From assembly GCF_003054445.1 (NCBI RefSeq), contig NC_042509.1, forward strand, positions 744,001-808,000: 64,000 nucleotides of DNA, given 5' to 3'. A program made the position numbers and the translations under genes. The DNA is from Pichia kudriavzevii. Its lineage: Eukaryota > Ascomycota > Pichiomycetes > Pichiales > Pichiaceae. Of the stretch, positions 50,128 to 60,789 are shown in pieces. The notes below the pieces were generated by a model, which ran no database searches, was not told the DNA's origin, and worked only from the letters and a program-made list of their open reading frames with translations. Numbering within the stretch: position 1 is the first letter of the stretch; each line of letters begins with the position of its first letter.

Positions 50128-52680
50128 TCAAGACTGATCCATTGTACTTCCACGGGTGGCAACTGTGGCCATAGTTGTGTTTGAATCGTTACTTATAATA
50201 CTCATAGCGCTCAAAGTCTGTGAAACATTTTTAATCTCTGATGCCTTGATTCTATTTACATATTGGTTAGATTGCGCATGTTGTAATTTAGTTGACACTG
50301 TAGGTTGCTCTCCACTAGGTGGTCCTTCGCTTTCCTGAGATTGCGCAGATTCCCCTGTTGACTGTGAATATGTCCGAGATTCGGGAGAAGCTGTTCTATA
50401 GTCTAATTGACTGTTCATTTCCGACTCGTCGCCATTCTCTTGATCGAGGTACTGTTGTGATTGCCGTTGCTGCTGTTTCGTTTCATCAACGATCTTTTGT
50501 TCTTTACTATTTGCACTTCGTTTCGCTAATGTGGATTTATCAGCTGGAGCCCCTACTCTTTTTTGGCGACGTTTAGTGATTAGTTTCTTCTTCGGTCTAT
50601 CTTGGCCAAGTATTGGTTTATTCAAACCCATACCAGGCATAGGAAATATCGACGTGTAGTCAGGAACAGGAGCAGGAACGGCAACAGGAGGAATTGCTTC
50701 AGGCGCCTTGTGTTGGTCAGAAGGATAGTGGTGATGATGATAATGGTGGTGATGATGGTGGTGTTGGTGTTCACCTTGTTGTGGTTCTGTAACAATTCCA
50801 GATTTTTGTCCTTTATTTGATTGTTGTAGCTGAAGAAGTTGTTGTTGATATTGCTGTAGCTGCTGCAACTGTTGTTGCTGTTTCTGTAACTGTAGCTGCT
50901 GCAATTGCTGTCGCTGGTGTAATTGTTGCTGCTGTTGCAATTGTTGTTGTTCTAACAACATATTATTTTCATTTTGCCCATTATTTTGGTCAGACAACAA
51001 CTTTTTTTCCGAACTTTTGAAAGGTGATAAATGATGACGATGATGCTTACGTGGTGTGGATGCCTTGGTGTATAAGTTGTTTGCATTGTAGCCACCTGGA
51101 CCGAATTTGAAGAACTTTTTAAACATATTTTCATGCTTATGCTCTGGCTGTGTGGGAGTGACAACCTGTTGGGCTGGTGGTTGAGAGATTTCCTGTTGTT
51201 GCTGTAATTCATAAGGATGGGAAGGAATTTTAGTGTCTTGGATCTGTTGTGAAGTGGAGAGTACGTAATCTGAAGAAGTCAAAGAGGCCTGTCTTTGAAT
51301 GACTGAGGATGAGGAAGCTGAAGAACATGAACTATCGGTACCAAATCCACATTCAGCACATGACTTACACTCACCTGTAGCCTTGATTGGTTGTCTACCA
51401 ATAGGAGTAGACAATGGGTTAATGATTGGTTTAGGAATGTAATCATTTTCGGGTTCAGTACGGGCCACATCGAGTTCACCCGATCTTAGCCTATCAATTG
51501 CCACATGATCGACAGGTATTGGGCAAATTTCAAACTGAGCAGATAGGGAACGGTCCATCATACTAATTTGAGACGCAGTAGTGATGATATCCAGCGATTG
51601 AATGGAAGAATCAATTGACAATGGACCAGTTTCAGTCAATTTTCTACAATGTAAAACATCACTTCTAAAATCAAATAGATTCCCTCGATCCCATGGATTC
51701 AATGCCAAATATTTGAGCAAAATGTGGAAAACTTCTTCAGAGATTGGTAGGATTTTCATCAAGATTTTCGGATTTTGAACAAATGCTTTAAAAGTGGTGT
51801 CATGTAATGATGCTTTTAACCAGGGATTTCTAATTGAGATCAAGTTGATCAAGATAATAGACAAGGACCAGACATCACCTGCGCTTGTTGGGAATTTGAC
51901 GTTACCATGAGCGGGAACATTTGCCTTTGTATGTTTTGGGTCTAACAATCGTTCTATATGTATAGAATGGGATTCCAGAGTATTAAAAGCTTGACTAAAG
52001 TTTTGGATTCTCTCTGGTGACATGTAATAACTTGAACCACATGAGATATTAGAATCAATATATTTATCTTGTAAAGCCAAGCCAAAATCGGCCAAGATCA
52101 ATTTCTTACCATTGTCAGAAACCAGGATATTTTCAGGTTTTAAATCACAGTGGTAAACCGACTTTGCATGGCAATAATTCAAGGCATCAACTAATTGACA
52201 AAAGACTGATTTGATTAGGAAAGGGTCATTTTTATAGCGTTGTTTATCGACAATCGTTGTGAACAAGTCGCCATCAGGATAGAAATCCATCACGACGAAT
52301 ATGGATGTCTGGAAATCGTAAACCTTGTAAATTGACAAAACATTAGGATGTTTATGGACTTTCAATTGCAGACTGATTTCTCTTAGAAACTTACAGTCTG
52401 TGCCATGTTTTTCAATTGAATCCAAACTAAGTAACGTTGCATCCAAACATCCATTATTCAACAGTGACTGATAAATCAAACTCTTTTCCAGCTCCACCAA
52501 GAGCTGCTTGTTGTTTGACGTGTTGGGGGAGTTATTTTTCAAAATGATCTTGACTGCATACTGTATTCCCGTGTATAGATGGATTGCAGAATAAACAATT
52601 CCATAGGACCCCGATCCTATCCTACTGATGAGCTGGTACTTATTGTTGAGGATGATATTGGAGAGATCCTTCATTGACAT
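50128..52680 (-). CDS. SKS1: Sks1/Vhs1-type serine/threonine kinase with Gln/His-rich tail
   Basis: The 850-residue protein has an N-terminal kinase domain (about 14-330): IGSGSYGIVYSAI, YAVKIILKN, the catalytic loop YHCDLKPENIL (Cys in place of the usual Arg of HRD, as in Sks1), ADFGLAL, CGSSYYMSPERI and DVWSLSIILINLISIRNPWL. This is the fungal Ran1-like group including Sks1 and Vhs1, linked to glucose-dependent growth and pseudohyphal signalling. The second half is low complexity: a Gln/Leu tract (about 560-625), a His run (about 640-660; HHHHHHHYHHHHYP), basic patches and Ser/Gln-rich sequence. It is much longer than Sks1 (502). CACGTG sites lie upstream. Confidence 0.85.
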   Translation of the reverse strand: MSMKDLSNIILNNKYQLISRIGSGSYGIVYSAIHLYTGIQYAVKIILKNNSPNTSNNKQLLVELEKSLIYQSLLNNGCLDATLLSLDSIEKHGTDCKFLREISLQLKVHKHPNVLSIYKVYDFQTSIFVVMDFYPDGDLFTTIVDKQRYKNDPFLIKSVFCQLVDALNYCHAKSVYHCDLKPENILVSDNGKKLILADFGLALQDKYIDSNISCGSSYYMSPERIQNFSQAFNTLESHSIHIERLLDPKHTKANVPAHGNVKFPTSAGDVWSLSIILINLISIRNPWLKASLHDTTFKAFVQNPKILMKILPISEEVFHILLKYLALNPWDRGNLFDFRSDVLHCRKLTETGPLSIDSSIQSLDIITTASQISMMDRSLSAQFEICPIPVDHVAIDRLRSGELDVARTEPENDYIPKPIINPLSTPIGRQPIKATGECKSCAECGFGTDSSCSSASSSSVIQRQASLTSSDYVLSTSQQIQDTKIPSHPYELQQQQEISQPPAQQVVTPTQPEHKHENMFKKFFKFGPGGYNANNLYTKASTPRKHHRHHLSPFKSSEKKLLSDQNNGQNENNMLLEQQQLQQQQQLHQRQQLQQLQLQKQQQQLQQLQQYQQQLLQLQQSNKGQKSGIVTEPQQGEHQHHHHHHHYHHHHYPSDQHKAPEAIPPVAVPAPVPDYTSIFPMPGMGLNKPILGQDRPKKKLITKRRQKRVGAPADKSTLAKRSANSKEQKIVDETKQQQRQSQQYLDQENGDESEMNSQLDYRTASPESRTYSQSTGESAQSQESEGPPSGEQPTVSTKLQHAQSNQYVNRIKASEIKNVSQTLSAMSIISNDSNTTMATVATRGSTMDQS

Positions 52681-53044
52681 GACGAGTTAACAATGGGGGA
52701 GAAAGTAGGAGGGTGGGGAGATGAGGCTAGAAGGGCCAGATGGGGGAAGATGTACAAGCTGAAGAAGGGGTGGGGAGTCTGTGGAGATATTGCGGAGGGG
52801 AGGAAAGGAAGAGAAGTGTGCAATAGCCACACGTGAATGTCCAAGTAGATGAGAAACACGGGTAAGTTTGTGGAAAACAAGTCTTGGAAGAATGTCAACT
52901 ACTCCAGTGCACTCCACTCTCAAGTGCAACAGTTACAATGACCGTGAGATGGAAATGGATCGAACAACAGGGGACTGGGGTCTGAGTAAGTCAGCTCGGT
53001 ACCTCCATTTCTTACATCCTGCCATCTTCAAAGTTTACGTCAGC

Positions 53045-53051
53045 CACGTGA
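53045..53051 (-). promoter_or_regulatory. TCACGTG motif upstream of the SKS1-type kinase
   Basis: CACGTGA (TCACGTG on the minus strand) lies about 365 bases upstream of the minus-strand kinase start, with a second CACGTG at 52830-52835 about 150 bases from it. Two sites suggest a bHLH factor such as Cbf1; use is inferred. Confidence 0.35.
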
Positions 53052-53087
53052 TTTATTGCGGGCTGTAGAAGATGACAATAACGACAA

Positions 53088-53190
53088 AAACAAATTCAAA
53101 GACAAAGACAAATTCAAAGACAAATTCAAATTCAAAGACAAAGACAAAGACAAAGACAAAGACAAAGACAAAGACAAAGACAAAGACAAA
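53088..53190 (+). repeat. AAAGAC / AAATTC hexanucleotide tandem repeat
   Basis: About 17 six-base units. The first part mixes AAAGAC and AAATTC, the last part (from about 53136) is nearly pure AAAGAC. It is intergenic. Confidence 0.9.
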
Positions 53191-53914
53191 AGCCTGAGAG
53201 GTCAGACAACATCATCAAAAGAGGAAAACTCGCCTGTTCTAATGGAAACATCTGACCACTTTGTCGTTCTCGGTCTTGTTTCCCGCGGGAAATGCAATGT
53301 TTTGCAGTCGCGCCTCGCCTACTTTTCCAATAGCCAGTATTTGAACAACCCAAAGTTTTGACTATGGAGAAGGAGAAGGAGAAGGAGAAGGAGTTACACT
53401 GTATCCCGATAGAGGGTCAAATCCCGCATTGCTTTCTCTATGCTTTGCTCTCAGACTCCATTGTTGCATGCATGTGGTTTGTAGAACGTATGGATGCCGA
53501 TGCGTTCGGATTTAATGGGGCCGGAACTATGGTATGTGTTGTAGTCTATGTAGCGTAGTATGTGTGTTTGTTCCAAGGTGTGTTTGGAGAGGCGGCAGCC
53601 ACAACGTCACTGGCGTCCACAAAGGTATATGTGCCTACAGGTTAGGTTTGGGTGAGGACATTGAGAGGCGGGTCGTTTTCTGGCAAACGGCGAAGTTGAA
53701 TTAGATATTAGTACACATGAAGAGGAAGAAGTAAGAAAAAACAATATTGATTTGGATAGAAAAAGGGGAGATTAGGACCTTGGTACCAACCAAGTAAGCT
53801 CTCTCCCGAATAATGGAGCTTAACCGTCCGTGTATTTGAAGGTGTGAGTGTGAATGTGTGTGAATGTGTGGATGTGTGAGTGTGTGCTATTGCTGTTGCT
53901 CGTGTTTTCCTCTT

Positions 53915-55156
53915 TTACAATTCATCTCTTTTCCGGAAACTGTCGTCCATATCAAATTCCTCCTCATTTTTCTTACGGCGAGTCATTTGCAAATGAGCTC
54001 CACGGCCATAGGCCAAACCTGGCGACAAAACGGAGATAACACACGAGGCAAGAGATACCATGAGACCTTCGAGAATCATAAAGTAAATTTCGTCTGTTGT
54101 TGCCTTTGAGGACCAACCTTCTGAAATTTCTGCAAGTCTGTAGACAGACCTAATGAAAATTAGCAAAACCACAAATGAGACACCAATGATGAATGGGATA
54201 TGCAGTTTTCTCCTTCTCACAAAGTCAAATTCAGGATTGAAGACGTTTTCCCCCGATTCCTTGTATGCCTTGTAAATGTTAAATAGGAGATGGTACCACA
54301 GAAATTGGAAAATCAACATAGTAAGAACTTGGAAGGCCAATCCTCCAATCATTATATACCTTCCAGTGTCTTGTAAAGATTGGACAGATGCCATACCACC
54401 TCCGGCACCTTGGGTAAAGATGGAGATGATATCACAGACAATGAAAATCTGGGAATATCTCATTGGTTTCATAAGGGAATATTCTTCACCGTAAATCAAT
54501 GTAATTTGGGCAATGATATAGTATATACCAGCCATTAAGAAACAGGGAGCCACTGTAATACAGACGGATTGCATAATATACGCCGATAAGTTTGTAATAT
54601 TTTGACTAGACCAGATCCGACCGGCATAACCAATGACTTCCAAGATTAAACCTGCAGTCCAACAAACCAAAAACCAATATTGATGGAAAAAGATACCAGA
54701 AAATACTTGCATGCTTAAAAAAACGGCAAACACCACCAACAAAGCAATATTACCCCCCAATGAGGGGAAGTTACCACCGTAGAAGGGATACTCATTGACA
54801 ACCTTGAACATGACTTCCGACGCCTCGGCTGCCCTCGTCATGAGACTTGCTCTCGAGGCTGCATTGGTTTCCGTGACGGCCTCTCTGAGGATTTCATAGT
54901 AATTGATGGTTGCCTGTGCTGCAACAACTTCGTTGAAGAGACTAGTTGAAGATGCAAGATTCGATGCTGCGCTCAATGCATTATACACAGACGATTGGTA
55001 AGCTGCAGCAGAGGAAATCACCGAGGTGATACTTGCATATGGTTCTGTAATTGTAGTTGGAACAGCCACAGAGAGTTGGAGAGTCTCTGTTAAATGACGT
55101 GCTCTTGTCACATACCCAGCGGGGATATGTTCTGTATAACTTAAAATCTTATCCAT
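53915..55156 (-). CDS. RTA1-family membrane protein (Rsb1-like), copy 1
   Basis: The 413-residue protein has a Ser/Ala/Thr-rich N-terminal region (about 130 residues) and seven membrane segments. RTA1 features are FHQYWFLVCWTAGLILEVIG, CITVAPCFLMAGIYYIIAQI, and RSVYRLAEISEGWS in the last third. The family includes Rsb1 (sphingoid long-chain base release), Rta1 (7-aminocholesterol resistance) and Pug1 (porphyrin). The long N-terminus is most like Rsb1. It is closest to copy 3 (61053): the stretch from LLVVF to CDIISI is nearly identical in both. The tail is charged (RRKKNEEEFDMDDS). Confidence 0.88.
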   Translation of the reverse strand: MDKILSYTEHIPAGYVTRARHLTETLQLSVAVPTTITEPYASITSVISSAAAYQSSVYNALSAASNLASSTSLFNEVVAAQATINYYEILREAVTETNAASRASLMTRAAEASEVMFKVVNEYPFYGGNFPSLGGNIALLVVFAVFLSMQVFSGIFFHQYWFLVCWTAGLILEVIGYAGRIWSSQNITNLSAYIMQSVCITVAPCFLMAGIYYIIAQITLIYGEEYSLMKPMRYSQIFIVCDIISIFTQGAGGGMASVQSLQDTGRYIMIGGLAFQVLTMLIFQFLWYHLLFNIYKAYKESGENVFNPEFDFVRRRKLHIPFIIGVSFVVLLIFIRSVYRLAEISEGWSSKATTDEIYFMILEGLMVSLASCVISVLSPGLAYGRGAHLQMTRRKKNEEEFDMDDSFRKRDEL

Positions 55157-56584
55157 CTTGCCCCTTTTAAAAATGTCAATCTCTTTAAAGATTCCCTTAC
55201 AATTATATCAGAGTATTTGCAAGTGACTCAATGAAGTATACCAGCGAAGACGGAAAATACCCTTCTCATCAAAATAGGAGTTAGTGGATCCATCCCAATG
55301 AGGGGAAAACACCATTGGTTAAATAATTGGAAAATTCTCACTAAGCCACAGAGTTTCTTTTTCGTCTTCTGCGAGAGAATGAAAAAATTGCATGCATCCT
55401 ATCTGAGAAAATATAAGCCCCAGATACGCTGCATTTTCCCCAATAGGCAACCAACGGCCACAAGGGGCGTTAGTTATAATTTCTAACAATGAACCCCTGC
55501 TAAGCCTCCATATCTCTTGAAAGACAAAATAGGAGAAAGGAGCAACAGATTCTACTCTACCCTGAGATTTGTCAATCATCATAACAGGATCTCCTCTCTC
55601 GGCAATTGGACAAATACATTGGTAGCATTGCCTCTATTTCACTTTTCACTTATGAGATTGCCGTATGTGAAATCACACCAAACGTTGATGCAAATGTTTA
55701 TTACACCACCGGCGTTCGACATCCATATAGCTTGTCTACTCCTTAAAGTCAATCACTGTTTCCCCCCTCTTCTCCGTCAGTGTCTCTATTGAGACACACT
55801 TGTTCAATGTCTATCCCCGATCCTTCTTCCCGTCATGTTTATGAAATACCTAGTAATGCCCAATGTAAGGGGAAGATTACGTATCCATCTTCATTTACAT
55901 TTCCGCTACCCCTCTACTGGTCTCCTCATTGTTTCCTTCTTTAGAGGCTTAGCTAGTAGAAACGCGGCGTTAAGCGGATAAACAATGGGGAAAAACCTTG
56001 GTTCTCCATGCACCTCGCAGTGGTCTTTCCCATGTTGGGTTTCTTTTTTTTCCGTATCGGGAAATGACGTACAGACACGGAATTATTGCCGATCTGGGTC
56101 TCCGGCTTTTCTTTTTTCTTCCTGTGGTCTTCCCTTTGCTTTCACTGTTTCACTTTGCTTTTTCCCATTTTTCCATTTACCACTGTTCCACTTTCCCATT
56201 TTCTGGTTGAGCATTGCATTCTGTTCTGCAGCAAAAGAAGGGGGGGGGGGGGGGGGGGGTGAAGAAAGCCGGTGTATCTCCATTATGAGACCCTGCTCAC
56301 TGCCATTTGGAAACAAGGCTTTGAATAGGAGGCTTTAGTTTATATCAGACCCGTCCATTTCTTTAGTAGCTGGCCTGCTTTAGAAAGGTATAAATATTTT
56401 TGCTACACCACAGTATATGGATATTGTAGTTGGGTAGCCTTCTTCCACTGTGTGCTTATACATTCTCCTCCCTCCATACGCACTCTTCACTCACTGACGA
56501 CCTTCTACAGAACACCCTGTTTCTACAAAGACTCGAGAGTTAACACCAAAAGAAAGAAAAGGAACGAAGAAAAGCATACTACCA
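55157..56584. promoter_or_regulatory. Long divergent promoter between RTA1-like copies 1 and 2
   Basis: The 1.4 kb gap is long for this compact genome and suggests complex control. It contains a run of 20 G and several CCCCT or AGGGG words (e.g. 55302, 55869). The open frames here are short, rich in Phe/Ser and not conserved-looking; none is called. Confidence 0.45.
56240..56259 (+). repeat. G20 homopolymer
   Basis: Twenty consecutive G residues, about 325 bases upstream of the copy-2 start codon. The true length may vary between cells and between assemblies. Confidence 0.9.
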
Positions 56585-57856
56585 ATGTCGGAATTGGGAG
56601 ACCTTGTCGAGTACACGTCAAATGTACCTTCTGGTTACATCACAAAGGCATTGGATCTTACACGTACACTGGCATTGACTACAACTGTCACACCACAGTT
56701 CACACTACCATTGGCAACAATTTCCTCCATCATCACTGTCGCCCAAAACAACCAAGATTCGGCCTTCAGTGCACTCAAGACAATCTCAAATACAGCAAAC
56801 GTAACGAGTCTATTCAATGCCGCAGTGAACGCACAGGCAACACTGAACTACTACTCCTTATTACAGGAACAAGCAACGCAGACATCACTTGCCACAGAGA
56901 CGAGTTTCATCTCCAAAGTGGCCCAGGCATCCGCAGTAATGAACAAGGTCGTTTATGAAACACCCTTCTATGGGGGGAACCCCCCAAACATCAGTTCAAA
57001 TGGTGCCCTTGTGGCCATTTTCCTGATTTTCTGTATTCTACACTTGATTTTAGGAATTTTCTATCGTCAAACATGGTTCTTGGTGTGCTGGGTAATCGGA
57101 CTGTTCTTGGAAGTCATAGGCTACATTGGAAGGGTGCTTTCCTCGAGGGACATTATGGGATTGGGTCCTTACATCATGCAATCCACTTGTATCACCATTG
57201 CTCCAACTTTAATGATGGCAGGGATCTACTATATTGTTGGTCAAGTAACAGTGATCTACGGACAACAGTACTCTTTGTTGAAGGCAACTAGATATTCTAA
57301 AATCTTTATTTTCTGTGACGTGGTTTCCTTCTTGACCCAATCTGCCGGTGGTGGACTAGCTGCTACTGCGTCCAACGGTGAAATGGGGAGACACTTGCTA
57401 TTGGCAGGGTTGGCGTTCCAAACTGTCAGCATGGTATTTTTCCAGTTCCTTTGGTTCTACTTGATCATCAACATCGTCAAGGCATGGCGTAGTGATCGTG
57501 TGCCGCCGTTTAACCCAGAATACTTGCATATCAGAGAGAGGGGCGTACTCCCCTATTTCATTGTTTCTGTTTCAATTGCAGTCATGTTGATTTTCGTCAG
57601 ATCCATTTATAGACTTGCCGAATTGGCAGAGGGCTGGGACTCGAAACTCACCATAGACGAGAGGTACTTTATGGTCTTGGAGGCGTTGATGATTGTGCTT
57701 GCTACTTTCTGTATGACTGTCTTACATCCAGGTCTTGCCTATGGACGAAACGCCAATCTTGTTGTTAAGAACCAAACAGCAACCATCCATGAGGATGCTC
57801 CATATATCTACCCAACAAACAAAGACTACGACTACTATGGTAGAAAGTTCCTTTAG
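56585..57856 (+). CDS. RTA1-family membrane protein (Rsb1-like), copy 2
   Basis: The 423-residue protein has the same layout as copies 1 and 3: a Thr/Ala-rich N-terminus (TSNVPSGYITKALDLTRTLA), then seven membrane segments with RQTWFLVCWVIGLFLEVIGY, CITIAPTLMMAGIYYIVGQV and RSIYRLAELAEGWDSKLTID. It is the most divergent of the three. Its codons end in C more often than those of copy 3, suggesting higher expression or a different history. A role in lipid or drug efflux at the plasma membrane is likely by family, not shown. The start at 56585 sits in a good context (ACCAATG). Confidence 0.88.
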   Translation: MSELGDLVEYTSNVPSGYITKALDLTRTLALTTTVTPQFTLPLATISSIITVAQNNQDSAFSALKTISNTANVTSLFNAAVNAQATLNYYSLLQEQATQTSLATETSFISKVAQASAVMNKVVYETPFYGGNPPNISSNGALVAIFLIFCILHLILGIFYRQTWFLVCWVIGLFLEVIGYIGRVLSSRDIMGLGPYIMQSTCITIAPTLMMAGIYYIVGQVTVIYGQQYSLLKATRYSKIFIFCDVVSFLTQSAGGGLAATASNGEMGRHLLLAGLAFQTVSMVFFQFLWFYLIINIVKAWRSDRVPPFNPEYLHIRERGVLPYFIVSVSIAVMLIFVRSIYRLAELAEGWDSKLTIDERYFMVLEALMIVLATFCMTVLHPGLAYGRNANLVVKNQTATIHEDAPYIYPTNKDYDYYGRKFL

Positions 57857-58332
57857 AGTACCCTTTTATAATCTTATAGAATCTCCCTTTTGGCTGTGTA
57901 TGATGGAAACTTTGGATAGCTAATTTCCAGGCAAACTACAATAATTTCAAAGCGTCCCTGTAGTTGGAACAGTGACAACTGTATTCAGCACAAGAGTATA
58001 CGAAAGTTTGCTATCTCAATTATTCTGTCCTATTATGAAGGTTTCTTGTTCTTAACTTTTTTTTCCCACCAATGTAAACCCAATCGTCCTTGAAAACAAG
58101 GTTATTCTGTGTCACAAACGGAACAGCTTTTCCTACTAGCAAAACGCACGTTACCCATTTGGTTTAAGTGAAAACATTTTCTCGCGCCGCACAATGTGGA
58201 AGGGGCAAACACCCTCGTATCGTCGACACTATATACTTTTGAAAAGGTAAAATAAATTTAAGATGGTTCGGGTTCGTATAACTTATAAAGTAGCAAATTT
58301 CTTGTAACATACTCTTCCTAACAGTAGACACA
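57857..58332. other. Intergenic: copy 2 3' region and RFC1 promoter
   Basis: This 476-base gap shows no MCB (ACGCGT) site, although RFC1 genes often have cell-cycle control. Nothing else is recognised. Confidence 0.4.
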
Positions 58333-60789
58333 ATGGCTGTGATAGATGACTTCTTTGGTAAAAATAAGGTACAACAAAACAAGGTGAAAAGAAGAGCCAC
58401 ACAGCCCAAACCATCGGCTAGAGCGGCAGCAGCAACTTCAGTCACGGGTGGTGATGAACGTGTTATAAAGAAACCTAAGCTGGAATTGGATGAAAACAGC
58501 AACGATGCAACACAGAAACTAAGTGCAGAGGACGTTTTAAAGACAATTCCAGATTTAGACCTAGATTCAGTCGACATTGGGTCTGGCAAATTTTCCTTTG
58601 CTAACAAGCAAGATGATCCTTCTTCTTCCCACAACGATTTTCAAGTTGAAGCATTAGCCAATGGAAGAGAAAACTGTCTCAATGGGTTGACCATTGTTTT
58701 CACGGGGAATCTACCCACCATTGATAGGGATCACGCGGTACAGTTGGCCAAAAGATATGGTGCAAAAGTCACGAGCAGTATAAGTAAAAATACCTCTTTA
58801 GTTGTAATAGGTACGGGTGCTGGTCCATCGAAAATCTCCAAGATCAAAAGTTTGGGCACCAAGTGTGTCAATGAGGACGGATTTGTGGAATTGATTTCGA
58901 AGATGCCTGCAGACGGCGGTGCCGGGGAGAAGGCGCAGAAGGAACTGGCAAAGAAAAGAGAAGAGGAGAGGAAGGTTGAGATGGAAATAGAGGAGGAGAT
59001 TGCTAAAGAGAAGAAACAACAACAAGAGGAAAAAAGGAAGCGTTTAGATGTGGCAATGAATTCGCCTGGGTTGTCATCGTCAGGATCTGCATATGTGAAA
59101 CCGCCAGTTGACCGCTCAACACAACTATGGACCGATAGATATGCACCAACTGACATGAAACAGATCTGCGGTAACAAGGGGAACGTTGAAATGTTGTACA
59201 ATTGGCTAGCTACTTGGTTCGATAAACCACACGATATGAAAGGATCCAGCATTGATGCATTCAAGGCTGTTTTGATTAGTGGACCACCAGGGATTGGTAA
59301 AACAACAGCTGCCACTCTTTTATCGAAAAAATTGGGGTATGATGTTATTGAAAAAAATGCCAGTGATTTTAGATCTAAAAAAGTATTAAACGACAGTTTG
59401 AAAGTTTCGCTTGATAATACCTCAGTTGCTGGTTTCTTCAAACACGAAGATCATACCGCTACCACCAACAACAAGAAGATTGTTTTGTTGATGGATGAAG
59501 TTGATGGTATGTCAAGTGGTGATAATGGTGGTGTCGCACAGCTGGCAGCTTTTTGTAGGGAGACCAAGACACCAATGATTTTGATCTGTAATGATAAATC
59601 GTTGCCAAAGATGAGAACGTTAGACAGATGTTGCTTTGATTTGGTCTGGAGAAGACCCTCTGCAAGAGAAATGAAATCCAGATTGATGACAATTGCCCAC
59701 AGAGAAGGTTTGAAGCTGGATCCAAATATAATAGATAAGTTGGTGTCCATTACGCACAATGATATCAGGCAAATCATAAATATCATGTCTACAGTTGCTA
59801 GAACACAAAAGTCTCTTAACTTTGACAATCTGAACGATATGCAGGATTCATGGGAGAAAGAGGTTTCACTGAAACCATTCGATGTTATCCCCAGATTATT
59901 ATCTGTTAGTAATTTGTCCATCAATGAAAAGATTGGGCTCTATTTCAACGATATGGATATCATACCACTGATGGTCCATGAAAATTATAAGCTTACGAAG
60001 CCCATAAAGGCTGGGAATAATAATCTAAAGCATTTAAAGCAATTATCAATAGCATCAGACTTAATATCCGAAAGTGATCATGTCAATTCCTTGATTCGAT
60101 CCGGAGAACAGCAATGGTCCCTTTTACCCTTCCATGCCATTATGTCAACGGTTTACCCGGCATTTGAAGTAGCAGGACAAATTGCAGGCCGTATCAACTT
60201 TACTAGCTGGCTAGGTCAGAATTCGAAGCGGATGAAGTTTGATAGAATTGTGCAGAACTTACAGTATCATTCGTGTATCAAGACAGGCACTAATAACATT
60301 GATTTAAGATTGGATTACGTTCCGTTTTTAAGGGAAAAACTGATTAAGCCTTTAGTTGATGAGGGCCTTGATGGGATTTCTACTGTATTAGAGTTGATGG
60401 ATGAATATTATCTAACAAAGGAAGACTTTGATAACATACTTGAGCTTTCAGTCCATGGAAGTATGAAAGTAGATGACAAGTACAAGAAAGTCCCAACGAA
60501 AGTGAAGAGTGCGTTTACAAGAAAGTATAACTCCTATTTACACCCCACGGTTATTTACAAAACTGGTGATTCGGTCTCGAAGGGGAGAGGTAAGAAATCC
60601 TCGACTCATCTTGGAGAATTCGGGGAGGAGGAAGGTGATGGTTTGGAGGCTGATGCCGATGCCGATGCAGATACGGCTAATGGCGAAGATGATGAAAATG
60701 GGAATCAAGACATCAGCAAAGACTCGCTTATTAAAACCGTTATCCCCAAGTCAACCAAGAAGGTGGCTTCCAAAAAGGCTAAGAAATAG
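58333..60789 (+). CDS. RFC1: Replication factor C large subunit (Rfc1)
   Basis: The 818-residue clamp loader subunit starts MAVIDDFFGKNK, a PCNA-binding-like motif shared with S. cerevisiae Rfc1. It then has a BRCT domain (about 112-195; CLNGLTIVFTGNLPTIDRDH), a charged linker, and the AAA+ core with Walker A SGPPGIGKTTAATLL (about 316) and Walker B VLLMDEVDGMSSGD (about 385). The C-terminal Rfc1 domain (HNDIRQIINIMSTVARTQKS; LYFNDMDIIPLMVHENY) and a Lys-rich tail follow. A GATGCC/GATGCA run near 60653-60670 gives Ala-Asp repeats. Rfc1 with Rfc2-5 loads PCNA. It sits between RTA1-like copies 2 and 3. Confidence 0.97.
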   Translation: MAVIDDFFGKNKVQQNKVKRRATQPKPSARAAAATSVTGGDERVIKKPKLELDENSNDATQKLSAEDVLKTIPDLDLDSVDIGSGKFSFANKQDDPSSSHNDFQVEALANGRENCLNGLTIVFTGNLPTIDRDHAVQLAKRYGAKVTSSISKNTSLVVIGTGAGPSKISKIKSLGTKCVNEDGFVELISKMPADGGAGEKAQKELAKKREEERKVEMEIEEEIAKEKKQQQEEKRKRLDVAMNSPGLSSSGSAYVKPPVDRSTQLWTDRYAPTDMKQICGNKGNVEMLYNWLATWFDKPHDMKGSSIDAFKAVLISGPPGIGKTTAATLLSKKLGYDVIEKNASDFRSKKVLNDSLKVSLDNTSVAGFFKHEDHTATTNNKKIVLLMDEVDGMSSGDNGGVAQLAAFCRETKTPMILICNDKSLPKMRTLDRCCFDLVWRRPSAREMKSRLMTIAHREGLKLDPNIIDKLVSITHNDIRQIINIMSTVARTQKSLNFDNLNDMQDSWEKEVSLKPFDVIPRLLSVSNLSINEKIGLYFNDMDIIPLMVHENYKLTKPIKAGNNNLKHLKQLSIASDLISESDHVNSLIRSGEQQWSLLPFHAIMSTVYPAFEVAGQIAGRINFTSWLGQNSKRMKFDRIVQNLQYHSCIKTGTNNIDLRLDYVPFLREKLIKPLVDEGLDGISTVLELMDEYYLTKEDFDNILELSVHGSMKVDDKYKKVPTKVKSAFTRKYNSYLHPTVIYKTGDSVSKGRGKKSSTHLGEFGEEEGDGLEADADADADTANGEDDENGNQDISKDSLIKTVIPKSTKKVASKKAKK

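Larger units (their letters stand above)
52681..53914. other. Intergenic region with CACGTG sites and hexamer repeats
   Basis: This 1.2 kb stretch lies between the SKS1-type kinase start and the 3' end of the first RTA1-like gene. It holds two CACGTG sites (52830-52835, 53045-53050), an AAAGAC repeat, a GGAGAA repeat (about 53369-53391) and GT-rich words near 53841-53885. I see no ATG-led gene; the Lys-Asp frame over the repeat begins with TTG and is not called. Confidence 0.5.

Noticed and set aside
53056-53361. 101-codon Lys-Asp repeat frame
   Set aside because: It begins at TTG, not ATG, and is just the translation of a hexamer microsatellite.
56452-56958. 168-codon plus-strand frame overlapping RTA1-like copy 2
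   Set aside because: It overlaps a clearly conserved gene in another frame and has no recognisable features.
58731-59441. 236-codon antisense frame inside RFC1
   Set aside because: Shadow of the conserved RFC1 frame on the other strand.
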